From contig NZ_PPTQ01000005.1 of the NCBI RefSeq assembly GCF_003340345.1, positions 1 to 64,000 of the forward strand: a stretch of DNA of 64,000 nucleotides, given 5' to 3'. The DNA comes from Paraeggerthella hongkongensis. Its GTDB lineage: Bacteria > Actinomycetota > Coriobacteriia > Coriobacteriales > Eggerthellaceae. The translations under genes were made by a program, and so were the position numbers. The notes under the pieces were generated by a model. The model saw nothing but the letters and a program-made list of their open reading frames with translations, ran no database searches and was not told where the DNA came from. Positions 45,769 through 53,456 of the stretch are shown in pieces (the stretch's first letter is position 1; every line of letters begins with the position of its first letter).

Positions 45769-46701
45769 TCAATGATGCTCGGGCATGGCTTGCGGTTTTC
45801 TTCTTAGGCGCGTGACGATGCCAAGCAGGTAGCGCTCTACTTGGAGCATCGCTTTGTTGGCATTGCCGCTTGCGTGCACGAAGCAAAGTGGGATGGAGAT
45901 AAGATCTTCGGGTGCAAGGGGCAGCGCAACGGCGTTCGGATAGAGTTCTTGCAAGGCTGGATCGTCGATGACGAACACCGCACCGTGCTCTTTGTCGAGA
46001 AAGCGCCGATGGGCCTCAACGAACGGTTCGAGCATAGTGTAGCTTGGCTCGACGTTCTTCGCACGAAGGTGGTCGGCTATGACGCCTTGGCAGTACCTGA
46101 TGTCTTCCGGGGCCGCTAAAGGGGTTTTCCGAAGGTCCTCAAGGTGAATCGCGCTTCTTGATGCAAGCGGATGGTTTTGCGACACCATCAGGGACGGCTG
46201 AACGGAATGCAGCTTTATGCAAGTGATGTTCGGCTTGGTCACGCGGCCGAGGATGACGGCGCCGTCGATGAGTCCTTCTTCGACGGCGGACAATCCCGTG
46301 CTGCCCGCGTTGAACGACAAAGACATCTTTATCTGAGGGTACGACGCGTTGAATGCCGAAAAGTCTTGGACGTGCAGCACGTTCCCTCGGCAGGGCGAGC
46401 ACGCCACGGACACCGCTGCCCGGCCTTCTTTCGATTGCCCGGCTGCGTGGTCTTTCGCGAGCGATTCCAGGTCCGCCAAGCAGCAGAGCACTTCCGATGC
46501 GCGTATACAGAACAGGCGGCCGAACTCGGTGGGCTCGACGGCACGTCCCGTCTTTTCGCAAAGACATACGTGGAGTTCGCGCTCTAGGTCGCCAACGGCT
46601 TTGGAGATTGCTTGCGGCGTCACGAAAAGCTTCTTTGCAGCCATGGAGAAACTGCCGTATCGCACGGTGGTTACGAAGTATTCCAGCTGACTGATGTTCA
46701 T
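45769..46701 (-). CDS. LysR-family regulator
   Basis: The 310-residue protein has an N-terminal winged helix (MNISQLEYFVTTVRYGSFSMAAKKLFVTPQAISKAV; core AAKKLFVTPQAISKAV) and a LysR substrate-binding domain. It is divergent from the radical SAM gene at 46992, with a dyad in the shared 290-bp region, so it probably controls that peptide-maturation locus. Effector unknown. Confidence 0.9.
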   Translation of the reverse strand: MNISQLEYFVTTVRYGSFSMAAKKLFVTPQAISKAVGDLERELHVCLCEKTGRAVEPTEFGRLFCIRASEVLCCLADLESLAKDHAAGQSKEGRAAVSVACSPCRGNVLHVQDFSAFNASYPQIKMSLSFNAGSTGLSAVEEGLIDGAVILGRVTKPNITCIKLHSVQPSLMVSQNHPLASRSAIHLEDLRKTPLAAPEDIRYCQGVIADHLRAKNVEPSYTMLEPFVEAHRRFLDKEHGAVFVIDDPALQELYPNAVALPLAPEDLISIPLCFVHASGNANKAMLQVERYLLGIVTRLRRKPQAMPEHH

Positions 46702-46828
46702 GGACGTCGTTCTTTCGAAGGGTTGGCCTCTCTGGTTCGCTCAGGTATAAATTTATCATAAAACATTAAATTGCTGTGTAGTTTTGCGAGTAAATGGATT
46801 GAATAAAGCCCCAGATGATAGCCGTAAT

Positions 46829-46860
46829 TTCAATACGTAATCCCTGGATTACATATTGAA
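46829..46860. promoter_or_regulatory. Candidate LysR operator in the divergent region
   Basis: TTCAATACGTAATCC and GGATTACATATTGAA form a 15-bp dyad with one mismatch and a two-base spacer, between the divergent LysR and radical SAM genes. The region is AT-rich and otherwise without a gene. Confidence 0.65.
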
Positions 46861-46991
46861 GCTAACTATCATATATCAATTGTTTTGCTTGCAACATTTG
46901 ATTGATCGTTGGTACGTTTTGTTTTTTTGGGGCAAGGGGGCCGCCACCATAATGCTTGACGTAAGCGATTCGACTGCGACGAGGAGCGTGT

Positions 46992-48239
46992 ATGAAATTC
47001 GCCGAGGGTGTTGTTTCGTTCGAGTTTGCGGGAGTGACGCTTGTGGGGTGTCTTTCGACGGGGTACGTGATTGGCCTGGACGAGGCGGGTGCGGGCGTTT
47101 GCGCGCGCATGTTCAAGGAAAACGTGCCGGTGGAAGACGTTTCCGCTGTCGATCCTCTGCTGCTTGAGCACTTGGTCAAGGGAGGGTTCTTTCAGGAGGC
47201 CGTTGCGTCCGAGCGCGTGCTTTCCGCCTATCTTCACGTTACGCAACGCTGCAATTTGACGTGCGCTGGGTGCTATTCCTTGGATGATCAGCGCAATGCG
47301 CTTGACGACGCTCCTCTTGCCGATGTTTTGCGCGGCGTGGACGAGCTGGCTGTCGCCGGCGCATCGAGGTTGGTTGTTTCGGGTGGCGAACCGTTTTTGC
47401 GCGACGATCTTCCCTCTATTGTCGAGCATGCGAAGCGAACATGCGGCATGGCGTCGGTGACGGTGCTTTCCAACGGAACGTGCATGTCCTGTGCCGCTTT
47501 GGAGCGCATGGCGCCTTTTGTCGACTGCGTGTCCGTATCGTTCGATGGATGTTCTGAGGGCTCGCGGGCGTACATTCGTGGAAAGCAGCGTTTTTCCGAG
47601 CTGGTCGAAGCGGTGCGCATGGTGCGCGAAGCGGGCATCGCCGCGCATATTATCCCGACGGTTCATGCGCGCAACGTGAACGATCTTGCCGATTACGTGA
47701 GGCTGTCCAGGGATCTGGGAGCAACGCTCAACTTCAGCCTGCTTACTTGCGAGCCATCCGACGAGGTTTTGGGAGGTTTGCTGCCGGGGGATGAAGAACT
47801 GCGCATGCTGGGTCGCTCTTTGCTGACGCTCGGAGAAGGCAAGCCGGTTCCCGCCATGGACGCGCCGGTGGGGATGAGCCTGTCGGTTCGTCGAAACTGC
47901 GGGGCTGGCCACAACACGCTGAGCATTGCCGCTGATGGGACGATATATCCTTGCCACATGCTGCATCGTGGCGAATATGCGATGGGCAATGCGTTTTCCG
48001 GATCGGTGGCCGAGGCGCTCAGGTCAAACGTGTCGCGGATGTTCCGCATGCTCGACGCGGCGGAGTTCGAGGACTGCGGAGCGTGCCGCTATGTGCGAAT
48101 CTGCGGGGGTGGCTGTCGGGCCCGCTCGCTGTTCGAATCGGGCGATTTGGAATCGAAGGATTCCTATTGCCTGATGACCCAGGCGTTTTACGATGCCTTG
48201 GGTCGAGCCATGTCCGAGTCCATTCAGGGAAGGAGGTAG
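46992..48239 (+). CDS. Radical SAM/SPASM peptide maturase
   Basis: The 415-residue protein begins with a PqqD/RRE-like region of about 65 residues (MKFAEGVVSFEFAGVTLVG..). A radical SAM domain follows with CNLTCAGC (CxxxCxxC, about residue 87), then a SPASM domain with CGAGHNTLS, YPCHM, CGACRYVRICGGGC and a last Cys, enough for two auxiliary [4Fe-4S] clusters. Such enzymes crosslink small precursor peptides (RiPPs). A 27-residue frame starts five bases after its stop. The LysR gene is divergent. The crosslink type cannot be told. Confidence 0.9.
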   Translation: MKFAEGVVSFEFAGVTLVGCLSTGYVIGLDEAGAGVCARMFKENVPVEDVSAVDPLLLEHLVKGGFFQEAVASERVLSAYLHVTQRCNLTCAGCYSLDDQRNALDDAPLADVLRGVDELAVAGASRLVVSGGEPFLRDDLPSIVEHAKRTCGMASVTVLSNGTCMSCAALERMAPFVDCVSVSFDGCSEGSRAYIRGKQRFSELVEAVRMVREAGIAAHIIPTVHARNVNDLADYVRLSRDLGATLNFSLLTCEPSDEVLGGLLPGDEELRMLGRSLLTLGEGKPVPAMDAPVGMSLSVRRNCGAGHNTLSIAADGTIYPCHMLHRGEYAMGNAFSGSVAEALRSNVSRMFRMLDAAEFEDCGACRYVRICGGGCRARSLFESGDLESKDSYCLMTQAFYDALGRAMSESIQGRR

Positions 48240-48243
48240 GCCC

Positions 48244-48327
48244 ATGCTGTTCTATAGCGATGTCGATCCGAAAGCGATCTGCTATCCTATTGGCATTAAC
48301 GGTTCTTGCTTTGCAATAGGCATCTAG
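48244..48327 (+). CDS. Candidate RiPP precursor peptide (27 aa)
   Basis: ATG 48244 follows a strong AAGGAGG seven bases upstream, which lies in the tail of the maturase gene; TAG is at 48325-48327. The peptide starts MLFYSDVDPK and ends in the hydrophobic, glycine-rich core ICYPIGINGSCFAIGI with two cysteines six residues from the C-terminal and ten apart. Position, ribosome site and composition fit a radical SAM substrate. A hairpin follows it. I do not know a matching family. Confidence 0.7.
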   Translation: MLFYSDVDPKAICYPIGINGSCFAIGI

Positions 48328-48334
48328 ATCGGTT

Positions 48335-48361
48335 GGCGGGGAGGGTTCTTCCCGCCTTCTT
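48335..48361 (+). terminator. Hairpin after the precursor peptide
   Basis: GGCGGG and CCCGCC pair over a 10-base loop, followed by TTCTT. It could partially stop transcription and raise the amount of peptide message over downstream genes. Confidence 0.5.
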
Positions 48362-48437
48362 AAGTTGCCGCGATCGAGATGTGCGATCGGCGCAGAGCTT
48401 GCACCGTCGTGATTTGTTTTCGGAAGGGGATGTGGGC

Positions 48438-48953
48438 ATGTTCGGCGGTGAGCCTCTATCGGTGGAAGATTCTTTGGCCAGGACGGGCAGGGTGTGCAAG
48501 ACGATCAGCTTGCTCATGAAGGTTGTTTTCGTGTTGCTTTGCGCGTGGTGGCTGGCTTCTGCGAGCGTGATGGCTTTCTCGCTGATTGTCCCGGGCTTTT
48601 ACGATTACGCGGTCACCCTCCCGTTTTTTCTGGTGTACATTGCCTCTTCGGCGGCGATGGCCACGGTTTGCGTGACGCTTATCAAGGTGTTTTCGGACGC
48701 ATCGAAGGGCCGGTCTCCTTTTACCATGCTTCAGGTTCGCCGTCTGAGGGTTGTGTCGGCGTTCTTCCTGGTATACGCCGTGCTTGAGGTTGTGCTTACC
48801 AGCGTTGTCCCGTTCATGGCGGGCGGCGTTGACGAAGGCTTTGTTCCCACGTTGAACCTTTTTCCCTTTGTTGCTTCGGCGGTCATCTTCGCTTTTTCGT
48901 TTGTGTTCAAATACGGCGTACTTCTTCAGGAATTCTCGGACGAAACCATATAG
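48438..48953 (+). CDS. DUF2975 membrane protein
   Basis: The 171-residue protein has four hydrophobic helices and the 'LIKVFSDASKGRSPFTMLQVRRLR' type segment (core GRSPFT...V.RLR) that marks DUF2975. The ATG at 48438 follows GGAAGGGG; the longer upstream frame runs through the precursor region. DUF2975 proteins are usually paired with a YozG-like HTH, as here at 48962. Function unknown. It may be independent of the radical SAM locus. Confidence 0.8.
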   Translation: MFGGEPLSVEDSLARTGRVCKTISLLMKVVFVLLCAWWLASASVMAFSLIVPGFYDYAVTLPFFLVYIASSAAMATVCVTLIKVFSDASKGRSPFTMLQVRRLRVVSAFFLVYAVLEVVLTSVVPFMAGGVDEGFVPTLNLFPFVASAVIFAFSFVFKYGVLLQEFSDETI

Positions 48954-48961
48954 GTGGATAC

Positions 48962-49225
48962 ATGCCAGTTGTCCTTACACTTAATAGCGTTATGGCGGAC
49001 CGGGGCATTTCGCTGAACGATCTGGCGGATAAGGTCGGCATTACTAACGTGAACTTGTCTCGCATCAAGACGGGCAAGGTGAAGGCCATGCGGTTTTCGA
49101 CGTTGGGGATGTTGTGCGAGGTGCTGCAGTGCCAACCTGGCGATATCCTTTCGTATATGTCGGACGAAGAGTATCGGGTCGAGTTCGGCGTCGATCCCTC
49201 CGATGATGGGTACGCTGAGCCTTGA
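48962..49225 (+). CDS. YozG-like Cro/CI-type HTH regulator
   Basis: The 87-residue protein is a compact helix-turn-helix (GISLNDLADKVGITNVNLSRIKTGKVKAMRF; core NLSRIKTGK). It matches the regulator that accompanies DUF2975 genes in many Gram-positive bacteria. It starts eight bp after the DUF2975 stop (the same transcript). The acidic tail is unremarkable. Confidence 0.85.
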   Translation: MPVVLTLNSVMADRGISLNDLADKVGITNVNLSRIKTGKVKAMRFSTLGMLCEVLQCQPGDILSYMSDEEYRVEFGVDPSDDGYAEP

Positions 49226-49341
49226 CGGATTCGGTCCTGGGCCCCGTTCGTGTGCATTTTGCAGAGTGCCGCAAAATGCCATTTGACAAATGGGCCCGAT
49301 ACAGGCAAAATGTTGCCCCGCGCGATAAGCGCACATACCGT

Positions 49342-49417
49342 GGGGATGTAGCTCAGCTGGGAGAGCACCACGTTCGCAACGTGGGGGTCGAGGGTTCGAA
49401 TCCCTTCATCTCCACCA
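49342..49417 (+). tRNA. tRNA-Ala (anticodon CGC)
   Basis: A complete 76-base cloverleaf with encoded CCA. Acceptor GGGGATG pairs with CATCTCC and shows the G3:U70 alanine identity pair. The anticodon arm is CCACG-TTCGCAA-CGTGG and the T arm GAGGG-TTCGAAT-CCCTT. It is the left boundary of a tandem cassette array whose junctions repeat its 3' part. Confidence 0.97.
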
Positions 49418-49427
49418 CGGAGAATCA

Positions 49428-49457
49428 AGCAGGTACCCGAAACGGTACCTGCTTTTG
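49428..49457 (+). terminator. Terminator after tRNA-Ala
   Basis: AGCAGGTACC-CGAAAC-GGTACCTGCT followed by TTTGTTTT: perfect 10-bp stem with U-tract. The following 232 bp to 49690 hold no gene. Confidence 0.9.
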
Positions 49458-49689
49458 TTTTCATCCTCCATGTCCGAGTCGGATCATTGCTGCAAGGTGG
49501 TTCTTTCGGGACATTGTACATAAATGATAGATAGTGGTGCCCTAAGCTTTCGTCACACTTTGGTGCATTCTTCTTGTGATCGTTGTGGCGGCTTGTGCTC
49601 GGCTTGAGGTGCTGTTGGTGGTATCGACAATTGAAACATGGTTAAAGTAGCCTATTACGGCATTTAGATTTGAACAAGGGTAGGACTGG

Positions 49690-51042
49690 CTATATTCCTA
49701 ATTGACTATTTAAGTACGCGATGCCTACTGCAATTCCTGCATCGGAAACTTTTCCCATAACCTTAAACAAAAACGCTTTTAGCTTTTGTCTCGCGACAAG
49801 TCGCCCCTCAGACTTTGCGTTCTCGTCCTCCAGTTCATAGACCGCCGAAAGAAGCTCATCCTTTTCGTAGCCTCCGTATTTTGAGATTAGTTCTAAAATC
49901 TGATTGACATCTGTACCGAAATTCTGATCTCCAATTATCTGCTGGGCAACAACACCGTTCACTTGCTCAATGATTTGCGGATTCAGGTTTACAGTCATAT
50001 TCGTTTTTGATTCAGAATACGATGACATAAGCCCAATAGCGTTTGTTAATCCTTTGACTTTGGGTATTTGGCAGTCAATCAATCTATTTATTGACTGCCA
50101 GTCGATGTCATGAGGCAAGGTATCGATAAGTTCTGACTCAAGCCTGTGTCGAACAGTTAAAATTCTTGTCTCCCTTTCGTGCTTGAGGTCGATGTCTAGG
50201 CGGCGGACTTCTTTAGCATATCTGGTTATTATTTCAGAAGCTTTTTCACTTGATATGCTGTGGTCTTGTAGTATCTGCATTGCTTGTTCCGGTTTACTTA
50301 CTGAGTACTGAAGAAGGTCATCAAAGTCCTCAAACTCTTTGGAAAGTTCCTCAATATTAATGGCTTTATCAGCAAAAAACTCATATACAATACCCTGTCC
50401 AGTTTCTTGTTTTTCCTGGCGAAGTCCAAATCCCTTTATTGAGTGTAAATAGTCTCGAAACAGGGATAAGAGCTTATCTGCCTCCTTGCTCCACATCCTC
50501 GATGAAGGGATGTACGCACGAAAGACCATATTGTTCTTGTGGTTTTCGACGAAGTTAGCTGCGATTACGCTCATCTCGGCATTTTTTTGGTACGGAGTCA
50601 AATCCACTCCGCTCTTGGACAAAAACTCATTAACCCATTTTCTGACATCATTGGCAGGAGGTTGTAGGTTGTAATACCAAAAATCATAATCATCATCGAA
50701 TAGTTCAGATGGAGGCCCGCCTTCGTAAGGGTGCCCAATGATATAGGACTCATGAACGAATGCGACATGGGGCTTTTTTGCAATTGTATGAGCGAGTTTA
50801 ATGGCGGTATCTTTGTACTCGGGGTCAGCAAAATTTTCGTATGATTTACGACTTGCCTTCCATATTACCCCGAGAAGGTTTTCTGACTCTAAAAGATCAA
50901 TAATTTTTTCCCAGTTAGCCACTCGTGATTCTAGTCGTTTGTTTACATATGTAATGCCCGCCGCTTTGAGTTGGCTCACAGCTCCTTCGAGAGCTGAATT
51001 TCCGAGGAACAAAAAGAAATGCTTATCTGGTGGTGAAGACAT
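49690..51042 (-). CDS. Hypothetical protein, probable defence effector (450 aa)
   Basis: The first 110 residues look like an alpha/beta nucleotide or TIR-like fold (KHFFLFLGNSALEGAV...LLGVIWKASRKSYENF), but I cannot prove it. The middle is helical and charged. The end has 'NGVVAQQIIGDQNFGTDVNQILELISKYGG' (core QQIIGDQNFG), a strand-rich link seen before helical C-terminal domains in abortive-infection-type proteins. No signal peptide. Last gene of a three-gene leftward operon, 169 bp after the Toprim gene. Codon use is AT-rich, unlike the flanks. Confidence 0.6.
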   Translation of the reverse strand: MSSPPDKHFFLFLGNSALEGAVSQLKAAGITYVNKRLESRVANWEKIIDLLESENLLGVIWKASRKSYENFADPEYKDTAIKLAHTIAKKPHVAFVHESYIIGHPYEGGPPSELFDDDYDFWYYNLQPPANDVRKWVNEFLSKSGVDLTPYQKNAEMSVIAANFVENHKNNMVFRAYIPSSRMWSKEADKLLSLFRDYLHSIKGFGLRQEKQETGQGIVYEFFADKAINIEELSKEFEDFDDLLQYSVSKPEQAMQILQDHSISSEKASEIITRYAKEVRRLDIDLKHERETRILTVRHRLESELIDTLPHDIDWQSINRLIDCQIPKVKGLTNAIGLMSSYSESKTNMTVNLNPQIIEQVNGVVAQQIIGDQNFGTDVNQILELISKYGGYEKDELLSAVYELEDENAKSEGRLVARQKLKAFLFKVMGKVSDAGIAVGIAYLNSQLGI

Positions 51043-51211
51043 ATTTTCTCCTAACGAAGCATGTTCTTTCGGCCTTCATAGACTTTTTTGAACATTGTAA
51101 TGCACGTTGTATATTTCAAAAGCTATGAGAATGCAGATCTACCGTTCTATCTCGATAAACTATTTGTATGGAATACCAATTACAAATTCGAATATAAGAA
51201 CAAGAAAAACC

Positions 51212-52504
51212 CTATTGTTGAATTATCATTTCGATTATCGCACGCATTCCGCTCCAATCCGATGACTCCAAATTCGTCCTATCCCTTCTGCACTCAGTGA
51301 TCTTTTGACGGAAGCGATCCTGTATCGCTCGTTTATCAAGAACCTCACCTTGGTACCGCCTAAGGCGTCTATTATATCCAGTCCACTGAATTGGCGTGAG
51401 CGTCCCATCGGAGCCTAAAAGAACGTCTGTGCCCAAATATAGTTCGATGCTCGCAGCAGAGCCATTGACATCCATGGCTGCCTGACCTGTTGGGCCCAGC
51501 GTAGGATACGATTCCAGAAACCCGAGTCGAGGGTATTGTGAATAAGTAATATTGACAGGCAAGTCAAGTGTTTCTAGTCCACAAATCGCATCCGTCGCCG
51601 CAGTGTCGTTGTCAAAAACAGCAAGGATCCTGTTCGATACACCGGCAGAAGCAAAGGCCTTGATGTATTTAACAACGTCACCTGCGCTTCCAGGAGTATC
51701 GTGAGCTGGGAAGTCGAAAAAGGTATAGTAGTCGACTAAGTAAGGGAACAACAGCTCAATCCCTGCCTTTATGAACTCGATATCGGTAGAGCCCTCAGTA
51801 AGTATTATGGTTGGTGTATCGGCAGGATAGTTGGCAACTAGATTCTTCTTCGCTTCTGATGCAAATGCTATATCTTCTTTAACCCATCCTCCGCCGATGA
51901 TATCTGAGAGATCAACTGAGACATTTGAACCCTCTTGAGCGACCTCGCAGAACATACGTATTATGAATCGTATGTCGGTTCCGGGATAGCCGTATAGCAT
52001 CTCGTAATGCTCATCAAGCATATATGACGTGCTTGCGGCAATGTCATTCCGATTATGATCGTCGTTCCAGCTCTTAAGATCCTTTTCAAGTATTTCTTTT
52101 CCGCCACATACGAATGCGTCAAAAGTAAAGTCCTGGAGGATGTCTATATGCTCGGCTTGATGGTCATAGAATTCGTCATTTCGGTAATCAGGCGGTAAAT
52201 CTTCCATCAAAGAGTTTAGTTCTTTGGTAACCCCTCTTTCGAAATCGGCTTTCAGCGCGGCATGGGTGAATCCCATAACATCGAGCCTGGCAAGAACCAC
52301 CTCGCGACTCGCAGTATAAACTACAGAGGTTATTTCATCTTCTCTAGGTTCGCGCAAATAATCTTCGTACCGTTCGGTTTCGGTATTGTATATTCTTTTC
52401 TTCTTGTCACCTTCCTGAAATATGCTCATGATTTCTGGTGGGATTTGATTTTTGAACTCCAGGACTTCGCACCCCTCTATTGACAAATTTACATATGAAC
52501 CCAT
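51212..52504 (-). CDS. HEPN/Toprim-associated protein with Toprim domain (430 aa)
   Basis: The N-terminus (MGSYVNLSIEGCEVLEFKN) matches the HEPN/Toprim-associated N-terminal domain. The second half shows Toprim marks: ILTEGSTDIEFI (catalytic Glu) and, downstream, LAVFDNDTAA (the D-x-D pair). Toprim proteins of this type resemble OLD-family nucleases and are found in phage-defence islands. No ATPase motif is present in the same protein. It is the middle gene of the cassette A operon, 37 bp after the 52542 gene. Defence role is inference. Confidence 0.75.
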   Translation of the reverse strand: MGSYVNLSIEGCEVLEFKNQIPPEIMSIFQEGDKKKRIYNTETERYEDYLREPREDEITSVVYTASREVVLARLDVMGFTHAALKADFERGVTKELNSLMEDLPPDYRNDEFYDHQAEHIDILQDFTFDAFVCGGKEILEKDLKSWNDDHNRNDIAASTSYMLDEHYEMLYGYPGTDIRFIIRMFCEVAQEGSNVSVDLSDIIGGGWVKEDIAFASEAKKNLVANYPADTPTIILTEGSTDIEFIKAGIELLFPYLVDYYTFFDFPAHDTPGSAGDVVKYIKAFASAGVSNRILAVFDNDTAATDAICGLETLDLPVNITYSQYPRLGFLESYPTLGPTGQAAMDVNGSAASIELYLGTDVLLGSDGTLTPIQWTGYNRRLRRYQGEVLDKRAIQDRFRQKITECRRDRTNLESSDWSGMRAIIEMIIQQ

Positions 52505-52541
52505 TTTTTAACCCCCTGTCGCGATGCTATACACGTTCTTG

Positions 52542-53090
52542 CTATGGTTGATTATTGGCTTGGGTTTTGTTGCCGAAATACTCCCAGAGAGGAATCAGGC
52601 CGCTGTCGTAATCGAGAACTCTCTGAAGCTCCATTCCCTTATTTGGGGCTAGCGGATCATGGTGCCCACTCTTTTGAGGCAGTTCTGAGAAGAAATCAAG
52701 TAGTTCCAAATGGCTGTCTATTGAGTGGGTATCCACCCGAATCCCATGTATGTTTCCACCAAGACCAGCAGGTGCGGCAAATAGGGAGGCCTTAAAGTAT
52801 TTCGGGGCAGGTATGAGGGTAGATACATCAATCAGGCGATAGTACATGATGAGGGTAGACAACAACCCCGAAAACGCAAACAGGACGTTTCTGAGATTTG
52901 ATATATGAAAGAATACGTCGCGATTGTGCTTATTAACGGAGGTATAGGCACCCCACCATTTCGGGCGATTTGATTCCCTCCAGATTATCGCACCCTCATC
53001 AGTAAGCCTAGTTAAGGCACTTGTTTGTAAACATCCGACGATTGGTATTCCCTCATATTTAAACGAGATGACATCCTTCGTGAACTGCAT
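52542..53090 (-). CDS. Hypothetical protein with PqqD/RRE-like N-terminus (182 aa)
   Basis: The first 37 residues (MQFTKDVISFKYEGIPIVGC..) align without gaps to the start of the radical SAM maturase at 46992, with about 14 identities including VGCL. The rest is not recognised and has one hydrophobic stretch around residues 70-90. ATG 53090 follows GAAAGGAA; an upstream TTG at 53108 is less likely. First gene of the cassette A operon. It could be a remnant of a maturase fused to other sequence. Confidence 0.55.
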   Translation of the reverse strand: MQFTKDVISFKYEGIPIVGCLQTSALTRLTDEGAIIWRESNRPKWWGAYTSVNKHNRDVFFHISNLRNVLFAFSGLLSTLIMYYRLIDVSTLIPAPKYFKASLFAAPAGLGGNIHGIRVDTHSIDSHLELLDFFSELPQKSGHHDPLAPNKGMELQRVLDYDSGLIPLWEYFGNKTQANNQP

Positions 53091-53269
53091 GGGGATTCCT
53101 TTCGACAATGCCGCAAATGCAAGAATACTACTTTTCTTTTACTAGTATGTAGCGGGGATGTTTCCCGAAGATTGCCATAAGATCAGCCTTCATGTCTTTT
53201 AAAAAACAGTTGTGTGGTTATCCGTTCTTGTTCGAAGGATGTGGCGGGCCGTTTTCAAGTTAAAAGACA

Positions 53270-53381
53270 CATCACCGCTTTAGCAACTAAATCAATTGTG
53301 ATGGTATACGGACCTTTTGGGAGAGCATCACGTTCGCAACGTGGGGGTCGTGGGTTCGAATCCCATCATCTCCACCACGGA
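53270..53381 (+). repeat. Cassette junction AB: nested inverted repeat plus tRNA-Ala 3' part
   Basis: CATCACC...TTTAG-CAA-CTAAA...GTGATGG is followed by TATACGGACCTTTT and then 63 bp matching the tRNA from the D-arm side (GGGAGAGC) to CCACCACGGA. The tRNA part differs from the intact gene at a few bases that keep the arms paired. The 5' tRNA half is degenerate, so it is not an intact tRNA gene. Confidence 0.9.
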
Positions 53382-53387
53382 AATTAA

Positions 53388-53424
53388 ATGCAGGTCGGAA
53401 AACCGGCCTGCATTTTTGATTTTC
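53388..53424 (+). terminator. Terminator after junction AB
   Basis: ATGCAGGTCGG-AAAA-CCGGCCTGCAT (one G-T pair) followed by TTTTGATTTT. It occupies the same place relative to the tRNA-like end as the terminator of the real tRNA, but its stem sequence is unrelated. Confidence 0.85.
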
Positions 53425-53456
53425 TGGACAGGGAGGGTGCGAAGCTGCGATCTAGC

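Larger units (their letters stand above)
49418..53381. mobile_element. Cassette A of the tRNA-Ala array
   Basis: The segment runs from the end of the intact tRNA to the end of the first tRNA-like junction. It is clearly AT-richer than the flanks and carries three leftward genes (52542-53090, 51212-52504, 49690-51042), all of a defence-like type. The junction repeats 63 bp of the tRNA 3' region. No integrase, transposase or phage gene is present, so mobility must have been supplied in trans or lost. Confidence 0.75.
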
